DNA from: Neisseria sp.
GTDB lineage: Bacteria > Pseudomonadota > Gammaproteobacteria > Burkholderiales > Neisseriaceae
DNA length: 54,562 nucleotides
Assembly (NCBI RefSeq): GCF_030523955.1
Contig: NZ_JAUNHL010000016.1
Coordinates: 1-54,562 of the forward strand
Direction of reading: 5' to 3'
Part shown: positions 19,429 through 29,375 of the stretch, one piece after another
Numbering within the stretch: position 1 is the first letter of the stretch
Layout: each line of letters begins with the position of its first letter
Notes under the pieces: model-generated
What the model was told of the DNA's origin: nothing
The model's database searches: none
The model's input: only the letters and a program-made list of their open reading frames with translations
Translations under genes and position numbers: made by a program

Positions 19429-20556
19429 ATGAAAAAAACTCTGATTGCTCTGTCTCTGGTTGCTTTGTCTGGCGCCGCTTCTGCCGAAGTGATTCTGTAC
19501 GGTCAAATCAAAGCCGGTGTTGAAGTAGCTAAAACCAAAATTAAAGGTTCTGATGACAATACACGTGAGCGTAGCCATACTGAAACTAAAATTGCCGACT
19601 TCGGTTCGCGTATCGGTTTCAAAGGTACCGAACACTTGGGTTCCGGCTTGAACGCCATTTGGCAGGTTGAGCAAGACACACCTCTTGGTGGTGATGGTCA
19701 ATGGGGTACCCGTGATTCTTTCATCGGTTTGGAAGGCGAGAGCTGGGGTAAAATCCGTGCCGGTAAATTGAGCACCCAGCTGAAAGATATGGATGCTATT
19801 GATCCGTGGGAATACAGTAACAATGCCTTGGGCTTGGGTATGTTCACACGTACCGGTGAGCGAGTTGTTTCCGCACGTTATGATTCTCCGGTATGGGGAG
19901 GTTTCTCTTTCAACGTACAAGCTGCTCCACGTGACAATGGTGCTACCGTACGCGGTATTTCTGGTCGTACTACTGGTCGTGATGATGTTGCCAGTGACAC
20001 TTCTTCTTACTACGGTGGTGTGAACTTTGAAAATGCTGGATTCTTTGCTCAATACGGTGTGGGTTATAAAAAATCTGCTTATATAACAGCTGATGACAAC
20101 AGTAAGTCTGGTCAAGCTCACCAAGTACAGGTTGGTTACGATGCCAACAACCTCTTTGTTGGCTTGGGATATCAATACACTAATGGTTGGGATAGCTACG
20201 ATAGCTACCGTAATGCTCTGTCAAGCTCCTCTTTGCTGAATGCTGACGGTGAGCCTTATGACCGTGCAACCGACCGTTCTGTTGGCTTGAAAGCCCACGA
20301 AGCTGCTGTAACTGGCGCTTACACTTTCGGTAACGTTACTCCGCGTATCTCTTATGCCCACGGTTTCAAAGCTAAAGGTGCTGGTTTAACTGAAGAAGAA
20401 CGCCGCGCTACTCAATACCACCAAGTTGTTTTGGGTGCTGACTACGACTTCTCCAAACGTACTACTGCTATGGTTTCTGCCGGCTGGTTGCGTGCTGGTA
20501 AAGACATTAAAACCGAAACTACTGCCGGTTTGGTTGGTCTGCGTCACAAATTCTAA
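19429..20556 (+). CDS. Neisserial outer-membrane porin
   Basis: 375 residues. Signal peptide MKKTLIALSLVALSGAASA, cleaved before EVILYGQIKAGVE, then a beta-barrel of the Gram-negative porin_4 (PorA/PorB) type: SRIGFKGTEHLGSGLNAIWQ, RDSFIGLEGESWGKIRAGK, AAVTGAYTFGNVTPRISYAHG and the C-terminal strand ending LRHKF with the terminal Phe recognised by the Bam machinery. It forms trimeric diffusion pores. Codon use is unlike its neighbours (T-ending codons such as ggt and gct, few GC-rich ones), typical of a very highly expressed gene. Start supported by AAAAGGAA 8 bases upstream. Hydrophilic segments such as KGSDDNTRERSHTE and SSYRNALSSSSLL-like stretches are likely surface loops. Confidence 0.95.
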   Translation: MKKTLIALSLVALSGAASAEVILYGQIKAGVEVAKTKIKGSDDNTRERSHTETKIADFGSRIGFKGTEHLGSGLNAIWQVEQDTPLGGDGQWGTRDSFIGLEGESWGKIRAGKLSTQLKDMDAIDPWEYSNNALGLGMFTRTGERVVSARYDSPVWGGFSFNVQAAPRDNGATVRGISGRTTGRDDVASDTSSYYGGVNFENAGFFAQYGVGYKKSAYITADDNSKSGQAHQVQVGYDANNLFVGLGYQYTNGWDSYDSYRNALSSSSLLNADGEPYDRATDRSVGLKAHEAAVTGAYTFGNVTPRISYAHGFKAKGAGLTEEERRATQYHQVVLGADYDFSKRTTAMVSAGWLRAGKDIKTETTAGLVGLRHKF

Positions 20557-20574
20557 TCTTTCAAAGATTAGCCG

Positions 20575-20602
20575 AAAAGAGCCTGCTGTTGCAGGCTCTT
20601 TT
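20575..20602 (+). terminator. Rho-independent terminator of the porin gene
   Basis: AAAAGAGCCTGC, loop TGTT, GCAGGCTCTTTT: a 12-bp perfect stem 19 bp after the stop, continuing into a T-rich tail. Confidence 0.9.
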
Positions 20603-20616
20603 GTTGTTTGCGTCTA

Positions 20617-20643
20617 TGCCTGTCTGAATGGTTCAGACAGGCA
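20617..20643. terminator. DUS inverted pair behind the porin
   Basis: TGCCTGTCTGAA-TGG-TTCAGACAGGCA, perfect stem with a 3-base loop. A second hairpin behind the porin terminator. Confidence 0.65.
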
Positions 20644-20713
20644 TGGGTGCATCCGAAAGCAAGCACAGCCTTGAAACCGTTACAAAAGGCAAACCGATTT
20701 CAGGGATGGGCTT

Positions 20714-21245
20714 TATATAGTTAAAATCCAAAAAACAAAGCTTCAATACAATCAAGCTGCCACTGCTTTCTCAAACTTTTCACCCAAGCCCATGTTTTCT
20801 CAATCGGATTTAAATCCGGGCTGTAAGATGGCAACCATAAAATCCTATGTTCCGCCCGGTTAACGGTTTCAATAACTTCCCACTGTTTATGGAATACCGC
20901 ATTATCCATTGCAATCACTGTCGGCTTCCCAATCTCCGGTAACCAAGCATAAAAAATATCGCCGCCAATCGGACAGCCAAACAACCTGAGCGCAAATATA
21001 GTCGACTAACACAGAACGAGACAAGACCGCAGACAGTACAGATAGTACGGCAAGGCACAGCAACGCCGTATCGTTCTTATTTTAAATGACTATAAATCCT
21101 TCCGAACGGCTCCGATTGCATTGGTTCGAGCGTCCATTTTCTGCCGGTTGTGCGTAGTGTGGCATTTCTCTCCGGCAAAAGTATAGCCGTGGGCTCGGAA
21201 AGTCTGTTGCTCGAATCGCTTTCGTCATACAACTCGGATACAAAG
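20714..21245 (-). pseudogene. IS630-family transposase remnant (copy 2), split by a Correia-like element
   Basis: Minus-strand C-terminal half of an IS630 transposase: IGGDIFYAWLPEIGKPTVIAM, then DNAVFHKQWE, ILWLPSYSPDLNPIEKTW (second Asp and Glu of the DDE triad) and the end LDCIEALFFGF. Upstream of element E the same frame continues (FEQQTFRAHGYTFAGEKCHT, RTNAIGAVRKD), with a frameshift around LYDES near 21225. The N-terminal HTH part was not recovered. If 20997-21094 is removed down to one TA, the frame reads AVRKDLFALRLFGCPIGG without a break. tatatagttaaaatcc at 20714 resembles the end next to copy 1. Confidence 0.85.
20997..21094 (+). mobile_element. Correia-like element E inside the IS630 remnant
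   Basis: 98 bp, TATAGTCGACTAACACAGAA to TTAAATGACTATA, lacking about 8 bases of the core (GACAAGACCGCAGACAG). TA lies at both junctions, and the host gene is otherwise uninterrupted at this point. Confidence 0.85.
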
Positions 21246-21449
21246 CACTTTGCACGCGCATGCTGTCCCGAACAAGGCGAAAATGCAAGCCCTTGGCGCA
21301 GCTACGCACAAACTGGCGCATATCTCTGTTTCGGTGTGCCGAAACACCAAACTGTTTACCAAACACGGGGGGATTTGGCTTGACAGATAACATAGTATCT
21401 ACTTAATTCGCTTTTCAGTCATTGCACTATATCGAAAATCCTGCCATAA

Positions 21450-21476
21450 CAAAGCCCTGCATGGTGCAGGGCTTTG
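21450..21476 (-). terminator. Terminator of the type I secretion operon
   Basis: CAAAGCCCTGCA and TGCAGGGCTTTG, a perfect 12-bp stem with a 3-base loop, 13 bp after the HlyD-like stop on the minus strand; the T tail is short. Confidence 0.75.
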
Positions 21477-21488
21477 CGGTATGCGCTA

Positions 21489-22721
21489 TCAGCGCTCGGT
21501 TAGCGCTTGCTTCATGCGCGTAATCGGTTTGATCAGGTATTGGAATACGGTTTTTTCGCCGGTTTTTACATCCACCGTGGCAACCATGCCCGGAATAATC
21601 GGCATAGGTTTGCCGTTTTTGTCTTTCAAGCTGTTGCTGTCGGTTTGTACGAGTATCCGGTAATAAACTTGGTTGGGATCCAGTTTCAATTCGTCGGTAC
21701 GTGCTTGGTTGCTGATGGTGTCGGGGCTGATCATGGTGACTTTCCCGTCCAAGCCGCCGTAAATGGCATAATCGTATGCGCTGATTTTAACTACCGCCGG
21801 CAGACCGGGGCGCATAAAGGCGACATCTTGCGGACGGATATAGGCTTCCACCAATAATTTTTCATCCAAGGGAACGATGGTCAGGATGTCTTGGCCTGCA
21901 TTCACCACCCCGCCTACGGTGTTGATTTTTACGTCTTTCACGATACCGCGCAAGGGAGCGCGAATCAGGGAGCGGGAAACGGGATCGGCCCGCATGGCCA
22001 TGTTTTCTTTGGCTTGTGCCAATTCGGATTCGGTTTGCACCAATTCGTTATTGGCATCGGCCATATAGCGGTTGCGCCGCTCGGAAATTTGTGCGGCTAA
22101 ATCGCTGGATTCCCGCTGCATACGCAACAGCTCTACTTCTGAAACTACGCCGTGTTTTACCATTGGCGCCGTGATGCCGATTTCCCTGTCTAATGCGGCT
22201 TTGCTCATTTGCAGGCCTTGCACCGCGTCTACAACCGCACGGCGGCGCGCCATGTAGGCGGCTTGTTCGCGCTGTTTCAAGGCCGGGCTGATATTTTCGG
22301 GGAAAGTTAAAGGGCTGCCGTATGATTCGGCTTTCAAGCGGGCAACCATGGCTTCCAAGTTGGCCACTTTGGCTTCGCTTTCGCGCAGTACGGCCGAGCT
22401 TCTTGTATCGTCGAGACGCAAAAGAATCTGGCCTTTTTCAACGATATCGCCTTCTTTGACTTTCATTTCGGAAATGGTGCCGGGATCCAAGCTCTGGATA
22501 ATCTGCTCGCGGCTGTTGGGTACGATGCTGCCGTTGCCGCGGGTTACTTCTTCCAAGGGGCTGTTGTAAGCCCAAATCACGAATACGACTAAGAAGACAA
22601 AGAATAATATGATCACCCAAAACTGACCGTGATGCTTTTCTTTTTGCAAAGCCGCATTCAAATCGTTTACGAGCTTCAAATCACTGGATTTAACGCTTTC
22701 CTGATTGTTTTGTTCACTCAT
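21489..22721 (-). CDS. Type I secretion periplasmic adaptor (HlyD family)
   Basis: 410 residues. Short cytoplasmic N terminus, one membrane anchor (residues about 34-53, FWVIILFFVFLVVFVIWAY), a lipoyl-like half (IIQSLDPGTISEMKVKEGDIVEKGQILLRLDD), a long coiled-coil hairpin (residues about 105-250), the second lipoyl half with SLIRAPLRGIVKDVKINTVGGVV, and the beta-barrel ending (ILVQTDSNSL, IPGMVATVDVKTGEKTVFQYLI). It links the inner-membrane ABC exporter with the outer-membrane TolC-like channel. Last gene of the operon, followed by a strong hairpin. Confidence 0.95.
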   Translation of the reverse strand: MSEQNNQESVKSSDLKLVNDLNAALQKEKHHGQFWVIILFFVFLVVFVIWAYNSPLEEVTRGNGSIVPNSREQIIQSLDPGTISEMKVKEGDIVEKGQILLRLDDTRSSAVLRESEAKVANLEAMVARLKAESYGSPLTFPENISPALKQREQAAYMARRRAVVDAVQGLQMSKAALDREIGITAPMVKHGVVSEVELLRMQRESSDLAAQISERRNRYMADANNELVQTESELAQAKENMAMRADPVSRSLIRAPLRGIVKDVKINTVGGVVNAGQDILTIVPLDEKLLVEAYIRPQDVAFMRPGLPAVVKISAYDYAIYGGLDGKVTMISPDTISNQARTDELKLDPNQVYYRILVQTDSNSLKDKNGKPMPIIPGMVATVDVKTGEKTVFQYLIKPITRMKQALTER

Positions 22722-22796
22722 AATGATAACAACCTTATCACTTAATTTTTATGAAATTGCTGCTCATAAGGCAGCCTGTGTCTCAAATACGCAAGC

Positions 22797-24977
22797 TCAA
22801 TTATGGGTCTGGCGGCTGCCCTGCTGCTCGGGCACCGCAGGCTGCTGCGGAGAAGTTTGCTGCTCATTTTGCATCAGCTTTTGCAATACCAAATCGCGGG
22901 GGCCGTCCATAACGACTTTGCCATTGTCCATGACAATGATGCGGTTGACAATCTGCAGCACTTGCGGGCGGTGCGTTACGACGATCATGGTTTTGTCTTT
23001 GCACCATTGTCCGACGGCATTCAGGGCCAAACGTTCCGTTGCTTGATCCAAACCTGTGGTAGGCTCATCCAGCAATACGACTTTTGGGCTGCGCAATGTC
23101 ATGCGCGCCAAGGAAATAATCTGCTTTTGGCCGCCGGACAGGCCCAAACCGTCTTCCCCCAAAGGCATATCCAAACCGCGTGGATGATTTTTGATGATGC
23201 GGTCAAGGCCGAAACGTTTCAAGGCAACCAGCAATTCTTGATCGGTTGAAAAGCCGTCGGTACGCGCCAAATCCATATTTTCACGCAAGGTACCTAAAAA
23301 CAAACGGGGAGACTGGCTCAACAGCAGCACTTTGTTTCTTAAAAAACTGGGGTCGATTTGCCGCATGTCGACACCGTCTAAGGTAACATTGCCTGACGAG
23401 CCGTCATACAGGCCTCCGGCCAATTTCAGCATGGTGCTTTTTCCGCTGCCTATGCGCCCCAATACGCCGACTTTCTCTCCGGAACGGATATTGATATTCA
23501 AACCGGATACCGCGGTGGCGTTGTCTTGGTTGTATTGAAACGATACGTTTTCAAAACCGATTGCGCCTTGGACATTATCCAAAGTGATGTATTTGCGCTC
23601 GGGATTACGCTCAATGGGACGCTCGACAATATTATTTACACCGCTTAAAGCCAATTTGGCCTGCTGGAAACGGGTGGCCAAGCCGGCAATCTGCGCCAAC
23701 GGCGCCAAGGCTCTTCCCGAGAGGATGACTGCGGCAATCAGCGCACCCATTGTAATACGGTCATTCGGGTTTTCCGCATGAATCAAATAGGTGCCCAGCA
23801 ATACCAGAAATACGGTATTCAATTGCTGCATGGCCACGGCGAAATTAATCACAAAATTGCTGGTATCTTTAACTTTAATGGAAGAGGCTGCGGTTTTGGC
23901 GGTATATTCGTCCCAGCGTTGCTGCGCCCAGGTGGTTGCATTGTTGGTTTTTAAAGTTTCAATACCTTCCAAGGCTTCTACGGCCAAACCTTGCCGCTGC
24001 GATGCTTCCTTCATCGATTCATTGATATGACGGGATAACGGCCGCTGAACCATGAAGCCAACAATGACAACTATCGGTATTATGACCAAAGGCACCAATG
24101 CAAGCTTGCCTCCGACCATGCCGATTACGGATACGAACAACAGCAAGAAAGGCAGATCGACCAATGTAAGCAAACTGGCGCTGGTCATAAATTCACGAAC
24201 CGATTCAAATTCACGCAGATTGTTTGCATAAGAGCCGGCAGAAGCGGGACGATCTGCCAAACGCAGGGCCATTACTCTACGAAACAGGGCGGAGCTGATA
24301 ATCAAATCCGCTTTTTTACCGGCAATGTCGGTTAAATGGCCTCGAATCAATTTAGCAGCGAATTCGAAAACAATCGCCAAAAACACACCTATGCTCAGCA
24401 CCCATAATGTTTCGTATGCTTGGTTCGGAATCACCCTGTCGTAAACATTCATCACGTAGAGCGAACTTACCAAAGCCAGGAAATTGATGATGAAAGTGGC
24501 CAGAATTACTTGGTAATAATAACCTTTGAAACGCCAAATTACTTTCCAAAACCATGATTTGGGCAAATCGTATTCCGGCAGATCGGAACGTGTGTCCGAC
24601 ACCATCTTCGGCTTGATAAACCAACAATAGCCTAAATAAAGATCGGAGAGCTGTTCGTAGCTCAATTCTTGCGCCAGCCCGTCGGCTTGGCGGATGTGAT
24701 AGGTTCGCGAACGCCCTGCCCCGTTTATTTGCGTTACAACAGCCGCTTCTTCGTTATGCAAAATAATGACAACCGGCACAGCCAATGACGGTATTTCATC
24801 CAAGCCGCGTTTAGAAAGCGTATTTTCAAAGCCATGGCTTCTCAATACTTCCCTCAATGAATGAAAATTGACATTCAGTGCTTTATCTCTGACTACTTCG
24901 GCAGATAAAACCGCTTCGGATACCGGAGATCCTAATATCTGGGTTGCCAAAGCAATATGTTCGACGATGGATTTCAT
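22797..24977 (-). CDS. Type I secretion ABC transporter, permease-ATPase (HlyB/LapB family)
   Basis: 726 residues. The N-terminal 130 residues form a C39-like domain without the catalytic Cys (MKSIVEHIALATQILGSP; SLREVLRSHGF), as in exporters of RTX proteins, where it binds rather than cuts the substrate. Six membrane helices (about 160-440) follow, then the ATPase: Walker A GRIGSGKST near residue 510, Q-loop LLLSQSPRLF, signature LSGGQKQ, Walker B VVLLDEPTTGLD, H-loop VVTHRP. The C-terminal tail is Gln/Pro-rich (QQTSPQQPAVPEQQG). Placed between the adaptor and the TolC-like gene. The likely substrate is the RTX protein at 8509-9642. Confidence 0.95.
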   Translation of the reverse strand: MKSIVEHIALATQILGSPVSEAVLSAEVVRDKALNVNFHSLREVLRSHGFENTLSKRGLDEIPSLAVPVVIILHNEEAAVVTQINGAGRSRTYHIRQADGLAQELSYEQLSDLYLGYCWFIKPKMVSDTRSDLPEYDLPKSWFWKVIWRFKGYYYQVILATFIINFLALVSSLYVMNVYDRVIPNQAYETLWVLSIGVFLAIVFEFAAKLIRGHLTDIAGKKADLIISSALFRRVMALRLADRPASAGSYANNLREFESVREFMTSASLLTLVDLPFLLLFVSVIGMVGGKLALVPLVIIPIVVIVGFMVQRPLSRHINESMKEASQRQGLAVEALEGIETLKTNNATTWAQQRWDEYTAKTAASSIKVKDTSNFVINFAVAMQQLNTVFLVLLGTYLIHAENPNDRITMGALIAAVILSGRALAPLAQIAGLATRFQQAKLALSGVNNIVERPIERNPERKYITLDNVQGAIGFENVSFQYNQDNATAVSGLNINIRSGEKVGVLGRIGSGKSTMLKLAGGLYDGSSGNVTLDGVDMRQIDPSFLRNKVLLLSQSPRLFLGTLRENMDLARTDGFSTDQELLVALKRFGLDRIIKNHPRGLDMPLGEDGLGLSGGQKQIISLARMTLRSPKVVLLDEPTTGLDQATERLALNAVGQWCKDKTMIVVTHRPQVLQIVNRIIVMDNGKVVMDGPRDLVLQKLMQNEQQTSPQQPAVPEQQGSRQTHN

Positions 24978-25015
24978 AGCTTTTATTCAATCGTAAAGTT
25001 CAAAGTTAAATCTGT

Positions 25016-26287
25016 TTATTCTTCAGGGCTCACGCCCGCCCAATTGGCCACTTGGGCTTGCGCCGTTAGATACTCCAATGCGGCATCGCGAAAATCGTTC
25101 CGGGAGGTGACGTATTCTTGTTCGATTGTGGCAAGCTCGTTATAAGAACCGAGCACATCGGTTAACGTGCGGCGCGCAACTTTGAATTGCAGCTCATAAG
25201 CTTTCACCACTTCTTTTTGCGAGACGATATGCTGGGCAGTAATACCGGAACGAAGTTCGCTTTGCGCCATATCCATTTCAGCGGTCTTGGAGCGCTCCAC
25301 CACTTCACGCAAAATCTGATCCATTTTCGAATCCGCGGCCTCTACCGTATGCGCATTTTTATCTATAGTATGACGGGCAGCCTGATCGAAGAAATTCCAT
25401 GTTAGGTTCAGATAAAGCTGTTTGGTTTCTTGAGTTGCAATACCTTCCAGATTAATGGCCGGTTTTCTGGCTGCCTTGGAAACTTCCATTTCATAAAATG
25501 CACTCTCCCGTTCCGCTTTTTGAGCGAGATAACTGGGATTGACGCCATTGTCCGTACCTTTATATCGGCTGACCAAGGTGCGCGCGGTTTCTGTTCTGAA
25601 AGGGTCTTGCAAATCTTGGGGACGCAGAGGGGTCGGGAGATACTTGGACAAACGGCTGAGCGCCAGTTCCATAGTACGTGTCAATTGCGCTATCGTTGTC
25701 TGCACCTGCAGGCGCCTTGCTTCCGCCTCGATAACTTCAGAACGGCGGCCCCTGTCGTATTTGGCCACCACATCCAAATCGCGCAACAGTTTGTTATGCC
25801 GGTTCAGGCTTTGCTGATTCACTTCAATCGATTCTTTAGCGCGCAAGGCCGTCAGATAAAGCTTGCCTATTTCGCTTCCCAATTCCTCTTGGGTTTCATA
25901 GTATTTATATTTGTAATGGGTTTCTTTATTCTTATCCCTATTGACCGATGCCTCGATACCGCCCCAGGAAAAAAGGTTCACACTGCCTTTCAAACCAATC
26001 GCGTTATCCAAATCGTCGACTCTGTCATCATTACGCTGAGCCAACACTTGGGTGCCTGTAAACCCGACAACCGGATAATGTGCCGCCCTCGACGCTTTCG
26101 TGGCACTCTGCGCAGAAGCCACATTGGCTTTCGCTTCCAACACAGACGGGTCAGCCACTAACGATTTTTGTAGGATTTCGCGTAATTCTTTTGCGGCAAC
26201 CGGCTGGCTTATCATAAAAACAGCAACAGAAAGCGCAGAGCAGCGCTTAAGATAACCGGTTGTTTTATAGAATAGATGCTTTTGCAT
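25016..26287 (-). CDS. TolC-family outer-membrane channel of the type I system
   Basis: 423 residues. Signal peptide of about 32 residues (core ALSVAVFMISQPVAA, then KELREILQKSL). Two outer-membrane efflux repeats with the usual helical pattern follow: DPSVLEAKANVASAQSATKASRAAHYPVVGFTG, LYLTALRAKESIEVN, and the second half VVERSKTAEMDMAQSEL, LQFKVARRTLTDVLGSYNEL. It forms the trimeric exit duct. First gene of the operon; 38 bp separate it from the ATPase gene. Resembles the AggA/LapE branch paired with LapB-type exporters. Confidence 0.92.
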   Translation of the reverse strand: MQKHLFYKTTGYLKRCSALSVAVFMISQPVAAKELREILQKSLVADPSVLEAKANVASAQSATKASRAAHYPVVGFTGTQVLAQRNDDRVDDLDNAIGLKGSVNLFSWGGIEASVNRDKNKETHYKYKYYETQEELGSEIGKLYLTALRAKESIEVNQQSLNRHNKLLRDLDVVAKYDRGRRSEVIEAEARRLQVQTTIAQLTRTMELALSRLSKYLPTPLRPQDLQDPFRTETARTLVSRYKGTDNGVNPSYLAQKAERESAFYEMEVSKAARKPAINLEGIATQETKQLYLNLTWNFFDQAARHTIDKNAHTVEAADSKMDQILREVVERSKTAEMDMAQSELRSGITAQHIVSQKEVVKAYELQFKVARRTLTDVLGSYNELATIEQEYVTSRNDFRDAALEYLTAQAQVANWAGVSPEE

Positions 26288-26501
26288 ATTTCCAACTTAA
26301 TTTGTACATATTTTATTTACATATAAATTACAGCGCGAAATAAATATACGTCATAATTCACGTTTCAGCACAGCCAATTCAAAACTGCTCTAGGATAACA
26401 CCATATCTTATTTTATTCATCTTATGACAGATAAAAGGTTGCCTTATTTGTTAAAAGCAACATCGGGAACTTTACAAAATGCGGGGAACCAGAAAAACAA
26501 A

Positions 26502-26525
26502 GCCCTTACTGTACAACAGCAGGGC
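26502..26525 (-). terminator. Terminator of rplY
   Basis: On the minus strand GCCCTGCTGT...ACAGTAAGGGC forms a stem followed by TTTGTTTTT, 25 bp after the rplY stop. Confidence 0.75.
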
Positions 26526-26549
26526 CAAGTACGATTCAGGTCACAACAG

Positions 26550-27122
26550 TTAACGTTTCTTACCGGTAACAGTAGCAACAGCCAGATTAGAATTACGTTT
26601 TAAAGCAATACTGTAAACTCCTTCCGGATATTTCACATCCGACAAATGCAGAATATCGCCGGCCACAACATTTGCACAGTCCAGCTCCAAAAATTCGGGA
26701 ATGCTTTTAGGATTTACAATACAATCAACAGTACTGGCCAATATGGAAACACGCCCGCTCTGCAATTTTACCGCATGGGATTTTTCGGCGTTCACAACGC
26801 GCAAAGGCAAACGGATACGCAGCGGCTTGTTCAAATCAACCACTTGAAAGTCAACATGTTGCACTTCCTGACGGACAGGATGATGTTGAAAATCGCGCAC
26901 AATGACATCGTAGGTTTTACCATCCAAAGACAGCTTGAGCAATGCGGTATGGAAAGCTTCTTTTTCCAAAGCGTAAAACAGGGTTCTGTGATCCACTTCG
27001 ATTGCGGCGGCCTGCTGGCCTTCGCCGTATAAAACTGCCGGGGTTTTTCCTTCGCGACGCAGGCGGCGGCTCGCACCAGTACCTTGATTTTCGCGCACGG
27101 CAGCTTGAATTTCGTATGACAT
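26550..27122 (-). CDS. rplY: 50S ribosomal protein L25 / general stress protein Ctc
   Basis: 190 residues, the longer two-domain Ctc form. N-terminal 5S-rRNA-binding domain ([48 protein letters not shown]), then the C-terminal beta domain ([25 protein letters not shown]). It binds 5S rRNA in the large subunit. Lies 67 bp downstream of prs on the same strand, the usual arrangement, and ends with a terminator. Confidence 0.95.
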   Translation of the reverse strand: MSYEIQAAVRENQGTGASRRLRREGKTPAVLYGEGQQAAAIEVDHRTLFYALEKEAFHTALLKLSLDGKTYDVIVRDFQHHPVRQEVQHVDFQVVDLNKPLRIRLPLRVVNAEKSHAVKLQSGRVSILASTVDCIVNPKSIPEFLELDCANVVAGDILHLSDVKYPEGVYSIALKRNSNLAVATVTGKKR

Positions 27123-27189
27123 AATTAAAATACTCCAAAAAATAAATAAACACCATCTTCAAAACCGCGACCAGTTTCCGATGGCAGAG

Positions 27190-28176
27190 TTAAGGGAGAA
27201 ACATCGCTCCCTGAGCGACAATATCTTCATTGAAAAGATATGACACAGATTCTTCGTTACTGATGCGCCTTACCGTTTCCGCCAACAATCCTGCAATGGT
27301 AACCTGGCGGATCTTGGCGCATTTCCTGCCGTTTTCAGACAGCGGTATCGTATCCGTCACCACCACTTGGTCAATATCCGAAGACAAAATGCGGTTTACG
27401 GCCTCTCCTGAAAATACGGGATGAGTGGCATAAGCCAACACGCGCTCCGCCCCCCTCTCCTTCAAGGCAGACGCTGCTTTGCACAAAGTGTTCGCGGTAT
27501 CAATCATATCGTCGATAATCAGACAGGTTCTGCTTTGGACGTCTCCGATGATATTCATCACTTCCGCCACATTGGCCTTAGGCCGCCGCTTATCGATAAT
27601 CGCCAAATCCACATTCAGCATTTTGGCCACCGCTCTCGCACGCACCACTCCGCCGATATCCGGACTGACCACGGTTAAGTTTTCAATACGCTGTTGCTGT
27701 ATGTCGTTAACCAAAATCGGCGTTGCATAGACATTATCAACCGGAATATCGAAAAAGCCTTGTATTTGGTCCGCATGCAAATCCACAGTCAATACCCGGT
27801 CGATACCTGCCGAATACAGCATATTCGCCACCAGTTTCGCCGAAATCGGCACCCGGACCGAACGGGGACGGCGGTCTTGGCGCGCATAGCCGAAATAAGG
27901 GATGGCTGCAGTAATTCGACCGGCCGATGCGCGTTTCAAAGCATCCGCCATGGTCAGCACTTCCATCAGATTGTCATTGGTCGGCGCACAAGTAGGCTGC
28001 ACGATAAAAACATCCCTGCCCCGCACATTCTCCAGCAGCTCTATAGCAACTTCGCCATCGGAAAATTTGCCCACCGAGGCATTACCCAATGAAATATCCA
28101 AATGCTTAACCATATTTTTGGCCAACTCAGGGTTGGCATTACCGGTAAATACCATCAAGCTATCGTAAGCTGCCAT
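27190..28176 (-). CDS. prs: Ribose-phosphate pyrophosphokinase
   Basis: 328 residues from [20 protein letters not shown]. An upstream in-frame extension to 28266 is rejected because the family starts here. It makes PRPP from ribose 5-phosphate and ATP for nucleotide, His and Trp synthesis. Visible blocks are [33 protein letters not shown], the catalytic [22 protein letters not shown] and the PRPP loop [13 protein letters not shown]. Preceded by two tRNA-Gln genes and ispE, as in other Neisseria. Confidence 0.97.
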   Translation of the reverse strand: MAAYDSLMVFTGNANPELAKNMVKHLDISLGNASVGKFSDGEVAIELLENVRGRDVFIVQPTCAPTNDNLMEVLTMADALKRASAGRITAAIPYFGYARQDRRPRSVRVPISAKLVANMLYSAGIDRVLTVDLHADQIQGFFDIPVDNVYATPILVNDIQQQRIENLTVVSPDIGGVVRARAVAKMLNVDLAIIDKRRPKANVAEVMNIIGDVQSRTCLIIDDMIDTANTLCKAASALKERGAERVLAYATHPVFSGEAVNRILSSDIDQVVVTDTIPLSENGRKCAKIRQVTIAGLLAETVRRISNEESVSYLFNEDIVAQGAMFLP

Positions 28177-28351
28177 TTCTTCACCATCCAAGGTTGTTTT
28201 TTTGCATGCAGGAAACATATTCAGCTTCCTTGGTTTTTCAAATCGGTTGGAGCGTATTATACGCACCTAAAGCATTTCGCAAAAGCGCCAACAGTATTTT
28301 CAAACCGGACGTAATTAAAGCGTGCAAGAGAGGCTTACACGCTTTAATATT

Positions 28352-28428
28352 TGGCTGGGGATGTAGGATTCGAACCTACGCATGCCGGAATCAAAATCCG
28401 GTGCCTTAACCAGCTTGGCGAATCCCCA
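28352..28428 (-). tRNA. tRNA-Gln (UUG), copy 1
   Basis: 77 nt including encoded CCA. Acceptor TGGGGAT pairs with ATCCCCA; anticodon loop TTTTGAT with anticodon TTG; T arm AGGTTCGAATCCT. The next copy lies 10 bp away in tandem. Confidence 0.95.
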
Positions 28429-28438
28429 ATATTCAGGT

Positions 28439-28515
28439 TGGCTGGGGATGTAGGATTCGAACCTACGCATGCCGGAATCAAAATCCGGTGCCTTAACCAA
28501 CTTGGCGAATCCCCA
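28439..28515 (-). tRNA. tRNA-Gln (UUG), copy 2
   Basis: Same sequence as copy 1 except one D-arm base (AAGTTGG against AAGCTGG). Transcribed first of the two. Confidence 0.95.
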
Positions 28516-28529
28516 ACACTTCAAACGGG

Positions 28530-29375
28530 TCAAATATCAAACAACGGGTGAGCCGGCAGCCCTTCAACGCAATATGCCTGATATTTCTCAGAAACTCGGC
28601 GGCAGATTATTTCCGCTTCCGCCCTATTATCCACAGCGACAAACACACAAGAACCGGAACCGGTCATCAAGGCATGGCCGTATTTTTGCAGCTCGGAAAA
28701 TGCAGCAAACACCTGAGGATATTCTTCGAACACAACGGCCTGCATATCGTTTCTAAAAGGCCGCAATGCTTGAAAGCTCGAAATTATGCTGGGTTTTGAA
28801 TTACGCGTCAAGTTTTTATGTGAAAAAATCTTCTGCGTGCTGATGTGCACTTCGGGCCGCGCCACAACATACCATTGTTTCGGCACTTCGATCTCGCTGA
28901 GCTGTTCGCCTATGCCTCTGGCAAACGCATTTTTTCCGAAAATAAAAAAAGGCACGTCCGCCCCCAGCTTCGCACCCAAGCCAATCAGCTGCTGTCTGTC
29001 GAGGCCGCAGCGCCACAGTTTGTTCAACACCAAGAGCACCGCGGCGGCGTCCGAGCTGCCGCCGCCCAAGCCGGCCCCCATAGGAATGCGTTTCTCCAGC
29101 CAGATATCCGCGCCTTGCCTGCTCTGGGTGCGGCTTTTCAATAACTCGGCTGCGCGCACGGTCAAATCTTGTCCGGCCGGCACACCTGCAACCGGCGTAT
29201 GCAAAACAATTTTTCCGTCGCCGCGCACTGCGATATTCAATACGTCATACAGCCCGATTAAGCAGAAAATGCTTTCCAACTCATGATAACCGTCTGCCCT
29301 GCGGCCGGTTATTCTCAAATCCAGATTCAGCTTGGCCGGTGCTAAAAAAGCCGGGACGTCTGCCGGCGGAGTCAT
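28530..29375 (-). CDS. ispE: 4-diphosphocytidyl-2-C-methyl-D-erythritol kinase
   Basis: 281 residues from [24 protein letters not shown] kinase of the MEP isoprenoid pathway that phosphorylates CDP-methylerythritol. Motifs: [21 protein letters not shown], the ATP loop [17 protein letters not shown], and GADVPFF. The start at 29375 overlaps the lolB stop as ATGA; an ATG seven codons upstream is possible but less likely. Order lolB-ispE-tRNA-prs matches the classic proteobacterial neighbourhood. Confidence 0.95.
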   Translation of the reverse strand: MTPPADVPAFLAPAKLNLDLRITGRRADGYHELESIFCLIGLYDVLNIAVRGDGKIVLHTPVAGVPAGQDLTVRAAELLKSRTQSRQGADIWLEKRIPMGAGLGGGSSDAAAVLLVLNKLWRCGLDRQQLIGLGAKLGADVPFFIFGKNAFARGIGEQLSEIEVPKQWYVVARPEVHISTQKIFSHKNLTRNSKPSIISSFQALRPFRNDMQAVVFEEYPQVFAAFSELQKYGHALMTGSGSCVFVAVDNRAEAEIICRRVSEKYQAYCVEGLPAHPLFDI

